Below, in pieces: positions 7,679 through 16,577 of a stretch of DNA of 53,217 bases (the stretch's first letter is position 1; each line of letters begins with the position of its first letter). A model generated the notes under the pieces. It worked only from the letters and a program-made list of their open reading frames with translations. It did no database searches and was not told where the DNA came from. The DNA is from Cellulosilyticum sp. (GTDB lineage Bacteria; Bacillota; Clostridia; Lachnospirales; Cellulosilyticaceae). The position numbers and the translations under genes were made by a program. The DNA lies in contig JAFOHG010000065.1 of NCBI GenBank assembly GCA_017421915.1, positions 1 through 53,217 on the forward strand, given 5' to 3'.

Positions 7679-9292
7679 ATGAAAAAGGGAATTGCAGCTT
7701 CTAAGGGCTATGCTATTGGAAAAGTCTTTATTTATGAAGAGAAAGAAATTATTATTAACGATGAAAAAGTAACTGATACTTCTAATGAAATTAATAAACT
7801 TCAAGAGGCAGTAAATCTTTGTAGAGAGCAGCTTGAGAAAATCAAATTAAAAACGATTGAGAATGTTGGAGAAGATGAAGCGGCTGTATTTGAAGCACAT
7901 ATGCTTATTTTAGATGATCCTGAATTTTTAGGTGCAGTGGAAACTGAAATAAAAAATAATCATACTAATGCTATGAAAGCTGTAGAGGTTGTATCAAAAC
8001 AACTTATTATGATGTTTGAGGCAATTGATGATGCGTACTTAAGGGAGCGTGCTGCAGATATTAGAGATATTTCTAAACGAATGATTGCTAATCTTGCAGG
8101 ACATACAATTGGTTTAGAGGTTGAAGAAGACAATACAATTATTGTAGCACATGATTTGACGCCATCAGATACAGCACAGTTAGACCGTTCTAAAGTGAAG
8201 GGTTTTATTACCAATATTGGTGGTAGGACTTCTCACTCGGCTATTATGGCAAGGACACTTGAGATTCCAGCCGTAGTAGGTCTAGGCGATATTACTACAT
8301 ATGTAAAAGATGGAGATATAGTCATTGTAGATGGTATAGAAGGAATTGCAATTATTAATCCTGATGAACAAACAAAGAAATTATACATAGAAAAGATTGC
8401 AACTTATGAGGAAGAGAAAGAACAGCTTAAACGACTAATTGACGTTTCAATAGTCACCAAAGAAGGAAGAGAAATTGAAGTAAGTGGTAATATTGGTAAG
8501 CCAGAAGATGTAGCTCAGGTTATTGCAAATGGTGGAGACGGAATTGGCTTATTTAGAACTGAATTTTTATATATGGATAGAGAATCAGCACCAACAGAAG
8601 AAGAGCAATTTGAAGCCTATAAATATGTTCTTGAGGAAATGAAAGGTAAAAGAGTTGTTATTAGAACATTAGATATAGGAGGAGATAAGACACTTCCTTA
8701 CTTACCATTGCCAAAAGAGATGAATCCTTTCTTAGGTTATAGAGCAATACGTCTATGTTTAGAGCAAAAAGAGTTATTTAAGGTGCAACTTAGAGCACTT
8801 CTTAGAGCATCTGTTTATGGACGACTTGCAGTTATGTTTCCTATGATTTCTGGAATTGAAGAATTTAATCAAGCTAAAGCAATAGTAGAAGAATGTAAAC
8901 GTGAGCTAGAAATAGAAGGTCTAGCTTATTCAAATGCTATTGAATGGGGGATAATGATTGAGATTCCAGCAGCAGCAGTGATGGCAGAGGAGCTGGCTAA
9001 AGAAGTTGATTTCTTCTCAATAGGGACAAATGATCTTATTCAATATACATTAGCAGCAGATCGAATGAGTGAAAAAGTATCATATCTTTACAACCCAATG
9101 CACCCTGCTGTTTTAAAACTTATTAAGATGACTATTGATGGTGCACATAAACATGGAAAATGGGTAGGTATGTGTGGAGAGATGGCAGGAGACGAAATGG
9201 CTATCCCAACACTTTTTGAATATGGTTTAGATGAATTCTCAATGAGTGCAACTTCCATTTTAAGTGCTAAAAAGATTTTGTTAAATCAATAA
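7679..9292 (+). CDS. ptsI: PTS Enzyme I (phosphoenolpyruvate-protein phosphotransferase)
   Basis: Autophosphorylates from phosphoenolpyruvate and passes the phosphate to HPr; cytosolic. It has 537 residues, slightly short of the usual 570. The phosphorylated histidine is H186 in GGRTSHSAIMAR. The C-terminal PEP-binding TIM barrel carries IGLFRTEFLYM, IGTNDLIQYTLAADR and the catalytic-cysteine motif GMCGEMAGD. The N-terminal part is the HPr-binding helical domain. The start ATG follows TAGGAGGAG. It is cotranscribed with ptsH and ends at a strong terminator. Confidence 0.96.
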   Translation: MKKGIAASKGYAIGKVFIYEEKEIIINDEKVTDTSNEINKLQEAVNLCREQLEKIKLKTIENVGEDEAAVFEAHMLILDDPEFLGAVETEIKNNHTNAMKAVEVVSKQLIMMFEAIDDAYLRERAADIRDISKRMIANLAGHTIGLEVEEDNTIIVAHDLTPSDTAQLDRSKVKGFITNIGGRTSHSAIMARTLEIPAVVGLGDITTYVKDGDIVIVDGIEGIAIINPDEQTKKLYIEKIATYEEEKEQLKRLIDVSIVTKEGREIEVSGNIGKPEDVAQVIANGGDGIGLFRTEFLYMDRESAPTEEEQFEAYKYVLEEMKGKRVVIRTLDIGGDKTLPYLPLPKEMNPFLGYRAIRLCLEQKELFKVQLRALLRASVYGRLAVMFPMISGIEEFNQAKAIVEECKRELEIEGLAYSNAIEWGIMIEIPAAAVMAEELAKEVDFFSIGTNDLIQYTLAADRMSEKVSYLYNPMHPAVLKLIKMTIDGAHKHGKWVGMCGEMAGDEMAIPTLFEYGLDEFSMSATSILSAKKILLNQ

Positions 9293-9298
9293 TAGGAT

Positions 9299-9344
9299 AA
9301 AAGGAGCAATAAAACTTATTAAATTTTAGTTTTATTGCTCTTTT
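9299..9344 (+). terminator. intrinsic terminator after ptsI
   Basis: AAAAGGAGCAATAAAACT pairs with AGTTTTATTGCTCTTTT; the T run follows directly. Confidence 0.85.
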
Positions 9345-9509
9345 GTATTGAGATAAAAAGGGAATATGTTAAAATATTCTTATAATTAAAATATAAGATT
9401 GACTTTTAGATGGAAATCTAAGAGGAAATTATCATAGGACCTGCTCAGTAGGAATATGGTAAAGAGAATAAAAATTTAATAGAATAAAGGTTTGAAGGGG
9501 GAGAGAGAG

Positions 9510-10892
9510 ATGTCAGATTGGATAAGTAAAGCAATTATTTATCATATATTTACATTAGGGTTTTGTGGTGCACCGGATGAAAATCATAAAGAATTAGTGT
9601 GTGAAAATCGTATTTTGAAAGTTTTGGAATGGACAGAGCATTTAAAAGCATTAGGGGCTAATACTATTTTATTTGGACCACTATTTGAATCTGTTAGTCA
9701 TGGATATGATACAGCAGATTACTATCAGTTAGATAAAAGACTAGGCACAAATGAGGATTTTAAAGTAGTATGCAAAAAGCTTCATGAAGAAGGCTTTAAA
9801 GTTGTATTAGATGGTGTGTTTAATCATGTAGGAAGAGACTTTTTTGCATTTAAAGATTTACAAGAAAAACAGCATCAATCTAAGTATAAAGATTGGTTTT
9901 GTAATGTGAATTTTGGGGGTTCTAGCCCATATGGAGATCCTTTTAGCTATGAAGGCTGGGAAGGACATTATAATTTAGTTAAACTTAACTTGTGGAATCA
10001 AGAAGTAAAGGATTATTTATTAAATGCCGTAAAAATGTGGATTGATGAATTTGATATTGATGGCCTAAGATTGGATGTGGCATATTGTATAGATGAAGGT
10101 TTTTTAAGGGCATTAAGAGAATTTGTAGATGCTCAAAAAGCAGATTTTTGGTTAATGGGAGAAATGATTCATGGTGATTACAGTAGATTAACTAAACCAG
10201 GGCTACTACATTCTACAACCAATTATGAATGTTACAAAGGAATTTACTCTAGTCATAATGATAAGAATTATTTTGAGATTAATCATTCTCTAAATAGACT
10301 GTTTGGAAAAGGGGGGTTATGCGAACATAGTAGATTATATAATTTTGTAGATAATCATGATGTAGAGCGTATTGGAACTATTCTAAAAGAGAAAAAACAT
10401 CTTAAAAATGTCTATACCTTACTTTTTACTATGCCTGGCATACCAAGTATCTATTATGGAAGTGAATGGGGAATTGAGGGTAAGAAGGAAAAAGGATCAG
10501 ATAAAAGTTTACGCCCGACCATTAATTTAAAAGAAATGTTAAAACAAGATCAAGACATTAAAGAGGAACCAACTGAACAAACACTAACATTTGTGGAGCA
10601 TATAGGAAAGCTTGCAAAAATTTATGAACAATATAAAGTGTTGCAGGAGGGTGGTTTTGAGCAAGTTGTAGTACGAAATCAGCAACTTATTTTTGCAAGA
10701 AACCTAGGAGAAGAGAGGATTTATATAGCACTCAATTTGGCAGATACACCGATTGAACTAGAGTTTAAAGCTAATAGTACATGGACGCTTACAGATGTAT
10801 TAGGTGAGCAAGAAAAAATACAATGTCAAAATGGTCAGTATAAAGTGCAACTAGAAGCGTTTAGTGGTAAGATATTGGTACCAAGTAAATAA
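9510..10892 (+). CDS. GH13 alpha-amylase-family glycoside hydrolase
   Basis: A cytosolic (no signal peptide) alpha-glucan-active enzyme of family GH13, probably cleaving short maltodextrins or cyclodextrins; substrate and exact activity are not readable from the sequence. The barrel motifs are in order: DGVFNHVG, GLRLDVAYC with nucleophile D189, LMGEMIHG with acid/base E218, and FVDNHDVERI with D284. A C-terminal beta-sandwich domain (about 370-460) ends the 460-residue protein. The TTG at 9492 lies just before the GGGGGAGAG ribosome site, so the ATG at 9510 is taken as the start. Its neighbours are PTS and transporter genes, which fits intracellular sugar use. Confidence 0.88.
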   Translation: MSDWISKAIIYHIFTLGFCGAPDENHKELVCENRILKVLEWTEHLKALGANTILFGPLFESVSHGYDTADYYQLDKRLGTNEDFKVVCKKLHEEGFKVVLDGVFNHVGRDFFAFKDLQEKQHQSKYKDWFCNVNFGGSSPYGDPFSYEGWEGHYNLVKLNLWNQEVKDYLLNAVKMWIDEFDIDGLRLDVAYCIDEGFLRALREFVDAQKADFWLMGEMIHGDYSRLTKPGLLHSTTNYECYKGIYSSHNDKNYFEINHSLNRLFGKGGLCEHSRLYNFVDNHDVERIGTILKEKKHLKNVYTLLFTMPGIPSIYYGSEWGIEGKKEKGSDKSLRPTINLKEMLKQDQDIKEEPTEQTLTFVEHIGKLAKIYEQYKVLQEGGFEQVVVRNQQLIFARNLGEERIYIALNLADTPIELEFKANSTWTLTDVLGEQEKIQCQNGQYKVQLEAFSGKILVPSK

Positions 10893-10940
10893 AGAAACCT
10901 AAGACAACTTTTGAGGACAGCTAGTTAGGAGGAGATTTAA

Positions 10941-11363
10941 ATGGAAAATGCTTGGATATTATATGCAGTTTTATCAGCGGTATTTGCAAGCTTGACTTCA
11001 ATTTTAGCTAAGGTAGGTATTGGTGATATTAATTCAAACTTAGCAACGGCTATTCGGACTATTGTAGTACTTGTTATGGCATGGGGAATGGTATTTGTAG
11101 TGGGAGCGCAAAAAGAGATTTCTCACATTACAACAAAAAATCTATTCTTTTTAATCATTTCAGGTGTAGCAACAGGTCTTTCTTGGCTATTTTATTATAA
11201 GGCTATTCAAATGGGGCCAGTATCTAAAGTGGCACCTATTGACAAATTAAGTATCGTTTTAACAATGATTCTTGCCTTTATATTTTTACATGAACAACTT
11301 ACAGTAAAAGGGATTATTGGAGGACTACTTATTGTAGTAGGCACATTTGTACTTATTTTATAA
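10941..11363 (+). CDS. EamA-family transporter, single-repeat form
   Basis: A small membrane protein of the drug/metabolite transporter superfamily with 140 residues and five predicted hydrophobic helices, carrying one EamA repeat. Most family members have two repeats and ten helices, so this one would have to dimerise. Characteristic segments are ALSWLF-like GLSWLFYYKAIQMG and the final FLHEQLTVKGIIGGLLIVVG. The ATG follows TTAGGAGGAG. It lies 48 bases after the GH13 gene and may be cotranscribed. The substrate is unknown. Confidence 0.82.
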   Translation: MENAWILYAVLSAVFASLTSILAKVGIGDINSNLATAIRTIVVLVMAWGMVFVVGAQKEISHITTKNLFFLIISGVATGLSWLFYYKAIQMGPVSKVAPIDKLSIVLTMILAFIFLHEQLTVKGIIGGLLIVVGTFVLIL

Positions 11364-11373
11364 ATGAGAAAAG

Positions 11374-11430
11374 AGGAGTGTTATGAAATGCGTTGACTTA
11401 GATAGAGGCATTTTATAGCACTCCTTATTG
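11374..11430 (+). terminator. hairpin terminator after EamA gene
   Basis: AGGAGTGTTATGAAATGC (11374-11391) pairs, with one internal mismatch, with GCATTTTATAGCACTCCT (11408-11425). The T run is weak. Confidence 0.6.
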
Positions 11431-11539
11431 CATAAGATGTGAGAATAGAATAGGACTAATTGAAAAGATGTTTTATAATCTATAAAAGAGTGATTTTATA
11501 AAATAATTTTATAAAGCTATTAGAATGGGGAGATTAGAG

Positions 11540-12331
11540 ATGGAGCAAAAGATTAAGAGGGATGGGCATATACATACACCATTTTGTCCGCATGGTTCAA
11601 AAGATTCTTTAGAAGCATATGTAGAAGAAGCTATTTGTTTAGGGAGAGAAGAAATCAGCTTTACAGAACATTTTCCATTACCTAAACATATTATAGACCC
11701 TATTTTTGCAGAAGAATGTGCCTTAGATGAAAGTGTTATACCTGAGTATTTTAAGGCAATAGAATCTGTTAAAGAAAAATATAAAGGAAGAATAAAAATT
11801 AATAAAGGGTTTGAAGTAGATTATATTGAAGGAAAAGAAGAAGAAATTAAAGCATTACTCAATCAGTATGGTAAAGACATTGAGGATAGTATTTTATCGG
11901 TACATTTTGTATACTACGAAGGAGTATATTACGCGATAGATTATAAAAGTGATGTGGAAAGGCTTCTAGAAAGGTTGCCTAGTGTAGAAATGATGTATGA
12001 TTTATATTTTAAAACGCTTATAAAGTCTATAGAAGCAGATTTGGGTAAATATAAACCTAAGCGTATAGGGCATCCTAGTCTGGTGCGTATATTTCAAAAA
12101 AAATGGTCACTGGAATATGAAAATGATAAGTTATATGAAATAATAGCACAGAAAATGAAAAAGGGTTGTTATGAAATAGATTTTAATGTAGCTGGATTAA
12201 GAAAAGAACTTTGTGGTGAAACTTATCCAGTGGGTAAGTTGTTAGAAATTTTAAAACAATATGAGATACCTTATATTTATGGTTCAGATGCCCATGAAGT
12301 AAGCCAGATGGCTTTATTGGACAAGTTATAG
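11540..12331 (+). CDS. hisJ: PHP-family histidinol-phosphatase
   Basis: Dephosphorylates L-histidinol phosphate, the penultimate step of histidine synthesis. It has 263 residues. The N-terminal metal-binding PHP motif is DGHIHTPFCPHG, followed by FTEHFP, SILSVHF and the C-terminal YGSDAHE metal site. This layout is that of the B. subtilis HisJ/HisK-type phosphatase rather than the HAD-type HisB. The ATG at 11525 overlaps the GGGGAG ribosome site, so the ATG at 11540 (MEQKIKRDGH) is preferred. No other his genes are adjacent. Related PHP phosphoesterases with other substrates cannot be excluded. Confidence 0.85.
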   Translation: MEQKIKRDGHIHTPFCPHGSKDSLEAYVEEAICLGREEISFTEHFPLPKHIIDPIFAEECALDESVIPEYFKAIESVKEKYKGRIKINKGFEVDYIEGKEEEIKALLNQYGKDIEDSILSVHFVYYEGVYYAIDYKSDVERLLERLPSVEMMYDLYFKTLIKSIEADLGKYKPKRIGHPSLVRIFQKKWSLEYENDKLYEIIAQKMKKGCYEIDFNVAGLRKELCGETYPVGKLLEILKQYEIPYIYGSDAHEVSQMALLDKL

Positions 12332-12365
12332 AAAAATAGAAGTATAGAAAAGTGATTAAAATTAT

Positions 12366-12407
12366 AAAAGACAAGTTCGGTGTATTAGGCATCGGACTTG
12401 TCTTTTA
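12366..12407. terminator. bidirectional terminator between hisJ and galE
   Basis: A 16-bp stem (AAAGACAAGTTCGGTG with CATCGGACTTGTCTTT, two G-U pairs) has A and T tracts on both sides, serving the two convergent genes. Confidence 0.85.
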
Positions 12408-12436
12408 TTGGATAAAAATAGTTTGTAGTATAATTA

Positions 12437-13423
12437 TTATTTATAACCATTTGGATGATTACTATGCCATTTCCAAGCAGAAGCAATAATACCTTCGATA
12501 TCTGTAAATTGAGGGTTCCATCCAAGTACTTTTTTTGCTTTATCAGATGAAGCAACTAAAAGTGCAGGGTCTCCAGCACGTCTGTTACCAAGTTCTACAG
12601 GAATAGGATGGCCGGTTACTTTTCTTGCGGCTTCAATTATTTCTAAAACAGAGTAGCCTGTGCTACTTCCTAAGTTAAATACATCACTTTGCCCACCATT
12701 CATAAGGTAACGAAGAGCAAGAATATGGGCATCTACTAGGTCGGTAATATGAATATAATCTCTAATGCAAGTACCATCAGGTGTAGGATAATCTGTTCCA
12801 AAGACAGTAATATGAGGTCTTTGGTCAAGTGGTACCTGAAGAACGAGAGGAATAAGATGTGTTTCTGTTGTATGCGCTTCACCTATTAGACCACTTGCAT
12901 CAGCGCCAGCTACATTAAAGTATCTTAAGCATACATAATTTAAATCATGAGCCTGGTGTGTCCATTTAAGCATTTTTTCAATGGCTAGTTTAGTCTCTCC
13001 ATATGTATTTGTTGGGATAGTTGGTGTTGTTTCCAGAATTGGCATTTCACTAGCTTCACCATAAGTAGCAGCAGTTGAAGAAAAGACAATATTTTTAACG
13101 CCAGTTTCAACAAGTACTTCAAGAAGTGTTTCTGTACCATTTACATTATTATTATAGTATTTAAGTGGTAAAGTCATAGATTCTCCAACAAGAGAGTTGG
13201 CAGCAAAGTGCATGACACCATCTGGTCGTTCTTTTTCAAAAACAGCTTTTAACTTTTCTTTATTACGGATATCTACTTGATAAAAAGGAATTTTGCTAGG
13301 AATACTTTCACGATGTCCAGTTTGTAAACTATCAATTACAACAACTTCATTTCCAGTGTCTAAAAGTTGTTTTACAGCATGAGAACCGATATAACCAGCT
13401 CCACCGATAACGATAATCTTCAT
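12437..13423 (-). CDS. galE: UDP-glucose 4-epimerase
   Basis: Interconverts UDP-galactose and UDP-glucose (Leloir pathway) and supplies UDP-galactose for cell-surface glycans; NAD+-bound and cytosolic. The Rossmann nucleotide motif is GGAGYIG (residues 7-13). The catalytic tyrosine and lysine are Y141 and K145 in TYGETK. The Leloir-type segment ILALRYL and the C-terminal NPQFTDIEGI are also present. A TTG at 13429 is possible, but the ATG at 13423 is better placed, seven bases after AGGAGGT, giving 328 residues. It is divergent from galM, so the two form a galactose gene pair. Confidence 0.95.
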   Translation of the reverse strand: MKIIVIGGAGYIGSHAVKQLLDTGNEVVVIDSLQTGHRESIPSKIPFYQVDIRNKEKLKAVFEKERPDGVMHFAANSLVGESMTLPLKYYNNNVNGTETLLEVLVETGVKNIVFSSTAATYGEASEMPILETTPTIPTNTYGETKLAIEKMLKWTHQAHDLNYVCLRYFNVAGADASGLIGEAHTTETHLIPLVLQVPLDQRPHITVFGTDYPTPDGTCIRDYIHITDLVDAHILALRYLMNGGQSDVFNLGSSTGYSVLEIIEAARKVTGHPIPVELGNRRAGDPALLVASSDKAKKVLGWNPQFTDIEGIIASAWKWHSNHPNGYK

Positions 13424-13626
13424 AATCAATACCTCCTATATTATTAATATACTTATAACTTCATAATCTTCTTTAAGAGATTGATGAGAAGTATTAAGTA
13501 TCTTATCAAAACCTATTTATATCATTATGAGCAAGATATTTAGTTGTTATATTTAACCTAACATTTTCTGTAAGTAAAGACAAGATGTTTAAGTAAATAA
13601 ATTAGTGATTTTAAAAAAGTTTATAA

Positions 13627-13655
13627 TTGATATAGTTTTTTGTGCAAATTATAAT
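13627..13655 (+). promoter_or_regulatory. galM promoter
   Basis: TTGATA (13627-13632), 17-base spacer, TATAAT (13650-13655). It lies in the roughly 295-base gap between the divergent galE and galM; nothing else is evident there. Confidence 0.6.
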
Positions 13656-13718
13656 AAAGATAAAAAAGATTTCATGATTTTAGTTCGTTAAAGTATTATT
13701 TTTATTGGAGGGAAAATG

Positions 13719-14765
13719 ATGCAAGCTACAAGTGAAAAAATAATTTTAAATTCAGGAAGAAATGTAACAAAGTATATTCTTAAAAATCATAAGGGAATGG
13801 AAGTAGAAGTTATTAGTATAGGTGCAACATTAACTAAAATTACCGCACCAGATAAAGATGGGAATTATGAAAATGTTATCTTAGGATGGCAAGATTTAAA
13901 TGTTTATGAACAAAATCCAGGTAACTTTGGTGCAATTATTGGGCGTATAGCAGGACGTGTTTTTAAAGGAACTGTAACCATTGCGGATAAAGAATATCAT
14001 TTACCAGTTAATAATTTTAGAAGTACTTTACATGGAGGAAACAAAGGATTTCATGTAAGAGATTGGCAAGGGGAAATGAATATTAAAGAAGATTCAGTAA
14101 GCCTAGTAATGTATTATTTAAGTAAAGATGGGGAAGAAGGTTTTCCAGGAAATTTAAAAGTAAAAGTTACCTATACTTTAAAAGACGATAATAGTTTAAC
14201 ATTAGATTATGAAGCTGAGACAGACCAAGAAACAATCGTTAATTTAACAAATCATGCATATTTTAACTTATCTGGTGAAGCAAAAAGAGATATATTAGGT
14301 CATGAACTTTGTATTAAGAGTGATGAGATTTATGATTTAGATGAAGAATTAATTCCAACAGGTAAACTTATTAAGTTAGACCAAGAGCCAATTTTTGATT
14401 TTAGAGAGCCAAAATGTATTGGTCAAGATATTAATAAGGAAAATAGACATTTAAAAAATGGATCAGGTTATGACCACTTGTGGAAACTTAATACAAATGA
14501 AAATGCAATTAATCTTTATGATTCTATTTCAAAAAGAAACATGTTTATTACAACTTCTGAACCAGGTGTTGTGGTCTATACAATGAATCATGCAGATAAT
14601 CCAATGTTATTATCTAATGGAAAACTACAAGAAATACATTATGCGGTGTGTTTAGAAACACAAAAGCCTGCAATAGGTTATAATGAACAAGGTAGACAAG
14701 CAGTTATACTAAAACCTGGTGAGATTTATACACAACATACAATGTTTAAATTTACAGTTAAATAA
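13719..14765 (+). CDS. galM: Aldose 1-epimerase (mutarotase)
   Basis: Interconverts the alpha and beta anomers of galactose and glucose, the first step of the Leloir pathway. It has 348 residues. The family motifs are in order: GAIIGRIAGRV, the LHGGNKGFH histidine loop, LTNHAYFNLSG with the second catalytic histidine, and LETQKPAIGYNEQG with the catalytic glutamate. Two tandem ATGs occur at 13716 and 13719; the second is six bases after GGAGGG and is preferred. It is divergently arranged with galE and ends at a strong terminator. Confidence 0.95.
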   Translation: MQATSEKIILNSGRNVTKYILKNHKGMEVEVISIGATLTKITAPDKDGNYENVILGWQDLNVYEQNPGNFGAIIGRIAGRVFKGTVTIADKEYHLPVNNFRSTLHGGNKGFHVRDWQGEMNIKEDSVSLVMYYLSKDGEEGFPGNLKVKVTYTLKDDNSLTLDYEAETDQETIVNLTNHAYFNLSGEAKRDILGHELCIKSDEIYDLDEELIPTGKLIKLDQEPIFDFREPKCIGQDINKENRHLKNGSGYDHLWKLNTNENAINLYDSISKRNMFITTSEPGVVVYTMNHADNPMLLSNGKLQEIHYAVCLETQKPAIGYNEQGRQAVILKPGEIYTQHTMFKFTVK

Positions 14766-14772
14766 AATTAGT

Positions 14773-14815
14773 AAAAAAGACCTAAAGGTTAAAACAACCT
14801 TTAGGTCTTTTTTTG
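14773..14815 (+). terminator. intrinsic terminator after galM
   Basis: AAAAGACCTAAAGGTT pairs with AACCTTTAGGTCTTTT, with a run of seven T residues. Confidence 0.88.
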
Positions 14816-14835
14816 ATTTTTTAATAAATTTTAAG

Positions 14836-14864
14836 TTGACAGACATAATTTATAAATATATAAT
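14836..14864 (+). promoter_or_regulatory. consensus promoter for the NlpC/P60 pair
   Basis: TTGACA (14836-14841), 17-base spacer, TATAAT (14859-14864): a perfect sigma-A consensus, predicting strong expression, with a leader of about 90 bases. Confidence 0.75.
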
Positions 14865-14963
14865 AAAATTGTAATAATTAGTTAACAATTATAATAAACG
14901 TATTAACAAATGTAACGACTTAGAAATAGAAATACAAGTCATAACTAGATTAGGAGGGAAGGC

Positions 14964-15776
14964 ATGAAATGTCATAAGCTTTTTTTAATAGGGGCATTTA
15001 TTATGGGGATGGTGATACCAACACAGGCAGCAGTTTATGGGACATTAAAACAAGATATGTATTTTGATGTAGATGGTAATCAAGTTGTGAAAGAGTCAGG
15101 AGCCGGTGTTAGTATTATTGATGAAGATGGACTGAACTATTTAATTTGTATAGATGGGGCAAAAAATGATTTAGTATCTAAGCATTTTGTGAAGTTACAA
15201 GGAACGATTACAAAAGCTACTAATAAAGCAGCTATTATAGCTAAAGTAAGTCAGAATGCACAGGTTTTAGGGACTGTAAATGAAGGCGATATGGTTATGG
15301 TATTAGCTAAAGAAAGTGGTTTTTATAAGGTAAAGGTAAATGATACAGTTGGATATATCTATAGTGCTAATGTAGATACTTCAAAACTTTCTAGTGTAGA
15401 GGCAGAAGGTAGTAGTAAAGGTGAAGAAATTGTTCATTATGCAAAGAAATTTCTAGGTGGAAGATATGTCTATGGTGGCAATAATTTAGCTACAGGTGTG
15501 GATTGCTCAGGTTTTACACAACAAATTATGAAACATTTTAATATTTCTATTGCAAGAAGTTCTAGAGAACAATATGCAAGTAGTGGTTATGCAATAAGTG
15601 AAGCTAATATTGCGCCAGGAGATTTAGTTTTTTATGGACATGGTAGTGTAGATCATGTGGCTATTTATGCGGGTAATGGACAGATTATACATGCTAATAA
15701 TGAAAGAACAGGAATTGTGATGAGTAATTTACACTATGGTAAACCAGTGATTGGGATAAAGAGAGTTATTAAATAA
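14964..15776 (+). CDS. Secreted SH3b-NlpC/P60 peptidoglycan endopeptidase
   Basis: Cleaves peptide stems in peptidoglycan outside the membrane. It has 270 residues: a signal peptide (1-22, cleavage after TQA), an SH3b-like wall-binding domain (about 84-137) and an NlpC/P60 domain (about 153-270). The catalytic triad is visible as C181 (GVDCSGF), H231 (VDHVAIY) and H243 (IIHAN). The ATG follows TTAGGAGGGAAGGC. A paralogue starts 17 bases downstream, so the two are cotranscribed. The strong promoter fits a housekeeping cell-separation or wall-growth enzyme. Confidence 0.9.
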   Translation: MKCHKLFLIGAFIMGMVIPTQAAVYGTLKQDMYFDVDGNQVVKESGAGVSIIDEDGLNYLICIDGAKNDLVSKHFVKLQGTITKATNKAAIIAKVSQNAQVLGTVNEGDMVMVLAKESGFYKVKVNDTVGYIYSANVDTSKLSSVEAEGSSKGEEIVHYAKKFLGGRYVYGGNNLATGVDCSGFTQQIMKHFNISIARSSREQYASSGYAISEANIAPGDLVFYGHGSVDHVAIYAGNGQIIHANNERTGIVMSNLHYGKPVIGIKRVIK

Positions 15777-15793
15777 AAACAAGGGGGAAGAAT

Positions 15794-16366
15794 ATGAAGA
15801 AAAAGCTTTTACATATGTTATTAGGTGCAGTAACAATTATAGGATGTTATAGTAGTGTTATAGCAACAGAAATAAATATGGTTGAAGATGATGCGATGAT
15901 TTATGCTACATCAGAAGAAATACAACCACTAGAAAATATGGATACATATATAGAAGAAGATACTGTAGTAATAGCACCTGTAGAAGTAGAGGTTTCAATG
16001 GGAAAGAAAGTTGTAGATTATGCAAAACAATTTATTGGAACACCTTATGTAAGTGGTGGAAACAATCTTTATACAGGTGTAGACTGTTCAGGATTTACAA
16101 AGCAAGTCTATAAGAATTTTGGAGTAAATTTAGAAAGATCTTCTCGCAGTCAATATGCAAGCAATGGTTATGAAGTGTCTAGGGAGCAATTAAAAGAAGG
16201 CGATCTTGTTTTTTATGGTTATAGTAACGTGTGTCATGTAGCCATTTATGTGGGGAATGACCAAGTTATTCATGCGCCTGTTCCAGGTAAAAGTGTTTGT
16301 ATTGTGCCAGTATGGCAAAGAGGGGATGCACCTATTGTTGGTTATAAAAGAATTTTTAATGATTAA
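15794..16366 (+). CDS. Secreted NlpC/P60 endopeptidase, short paralogue
   Basis: 190 residues: a signal peptide (about 1-25), an acidic linker of about 40 residues where the neighbour has its SH3b domain, and an NlpC/P60 domain. Catalytic residues are C98 (VDCSGF), H148 (VCHVAIY) and H160 (VIHAP). The catalytic domain is closely similar to that of the gene upstream (GGNNL-TGVDCSGFT and ERSSRSQYASNGY), so the pair arose by tandem duplication. Loss of the binding domain suggests a different location or substrate access. The ATG follows AAGGGGGAAG. Confidence 0.88.
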   Translation: MKKKLLHMLLGAVTIIGCYSSVIATEINMVEDDAMIYATSEEIQPLENMDTYIEEDTVVIAPVEVEVSMGKKVVDYAKQFIGTPYVSGGNNLYTGVDCSGFTKQVYKNFGVNLERSSRSQYASNGYEVSREQLKEGDLVFYGYSNVCHVAIYVGNDQVIHAPVPGKSVCIVPVWQRGDAPIVGYKRIFND

Positions 16367-16474
16367 ATAGTACATAAATTATTTAGTTAATAATTACAGT
16401 GAATATAAATTGTTTTACATATTTAAAATATTCAATATATTAGATATGATATATTAAAATGTTTGGCATATTTA

Positions 16475-16514
16475 AAAAGTCAGTTAAGTAGAAGATACTT
16501 AGCTGACTTTTTTA
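16475..16514 (+). terminator. intrinsic terminator after NlpC/P60 pair
   Basis: AAAAAGTCAGTTAAGTA pairs with TACTTAGCTGACTTTTTT. Confidence 0.85.
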
Positions 16515-16577
16515 CATGGAAAAAGCTGCATTGAAACATAATATAGGTAAACTAGAAGATATATAGAGAGGTATTAT

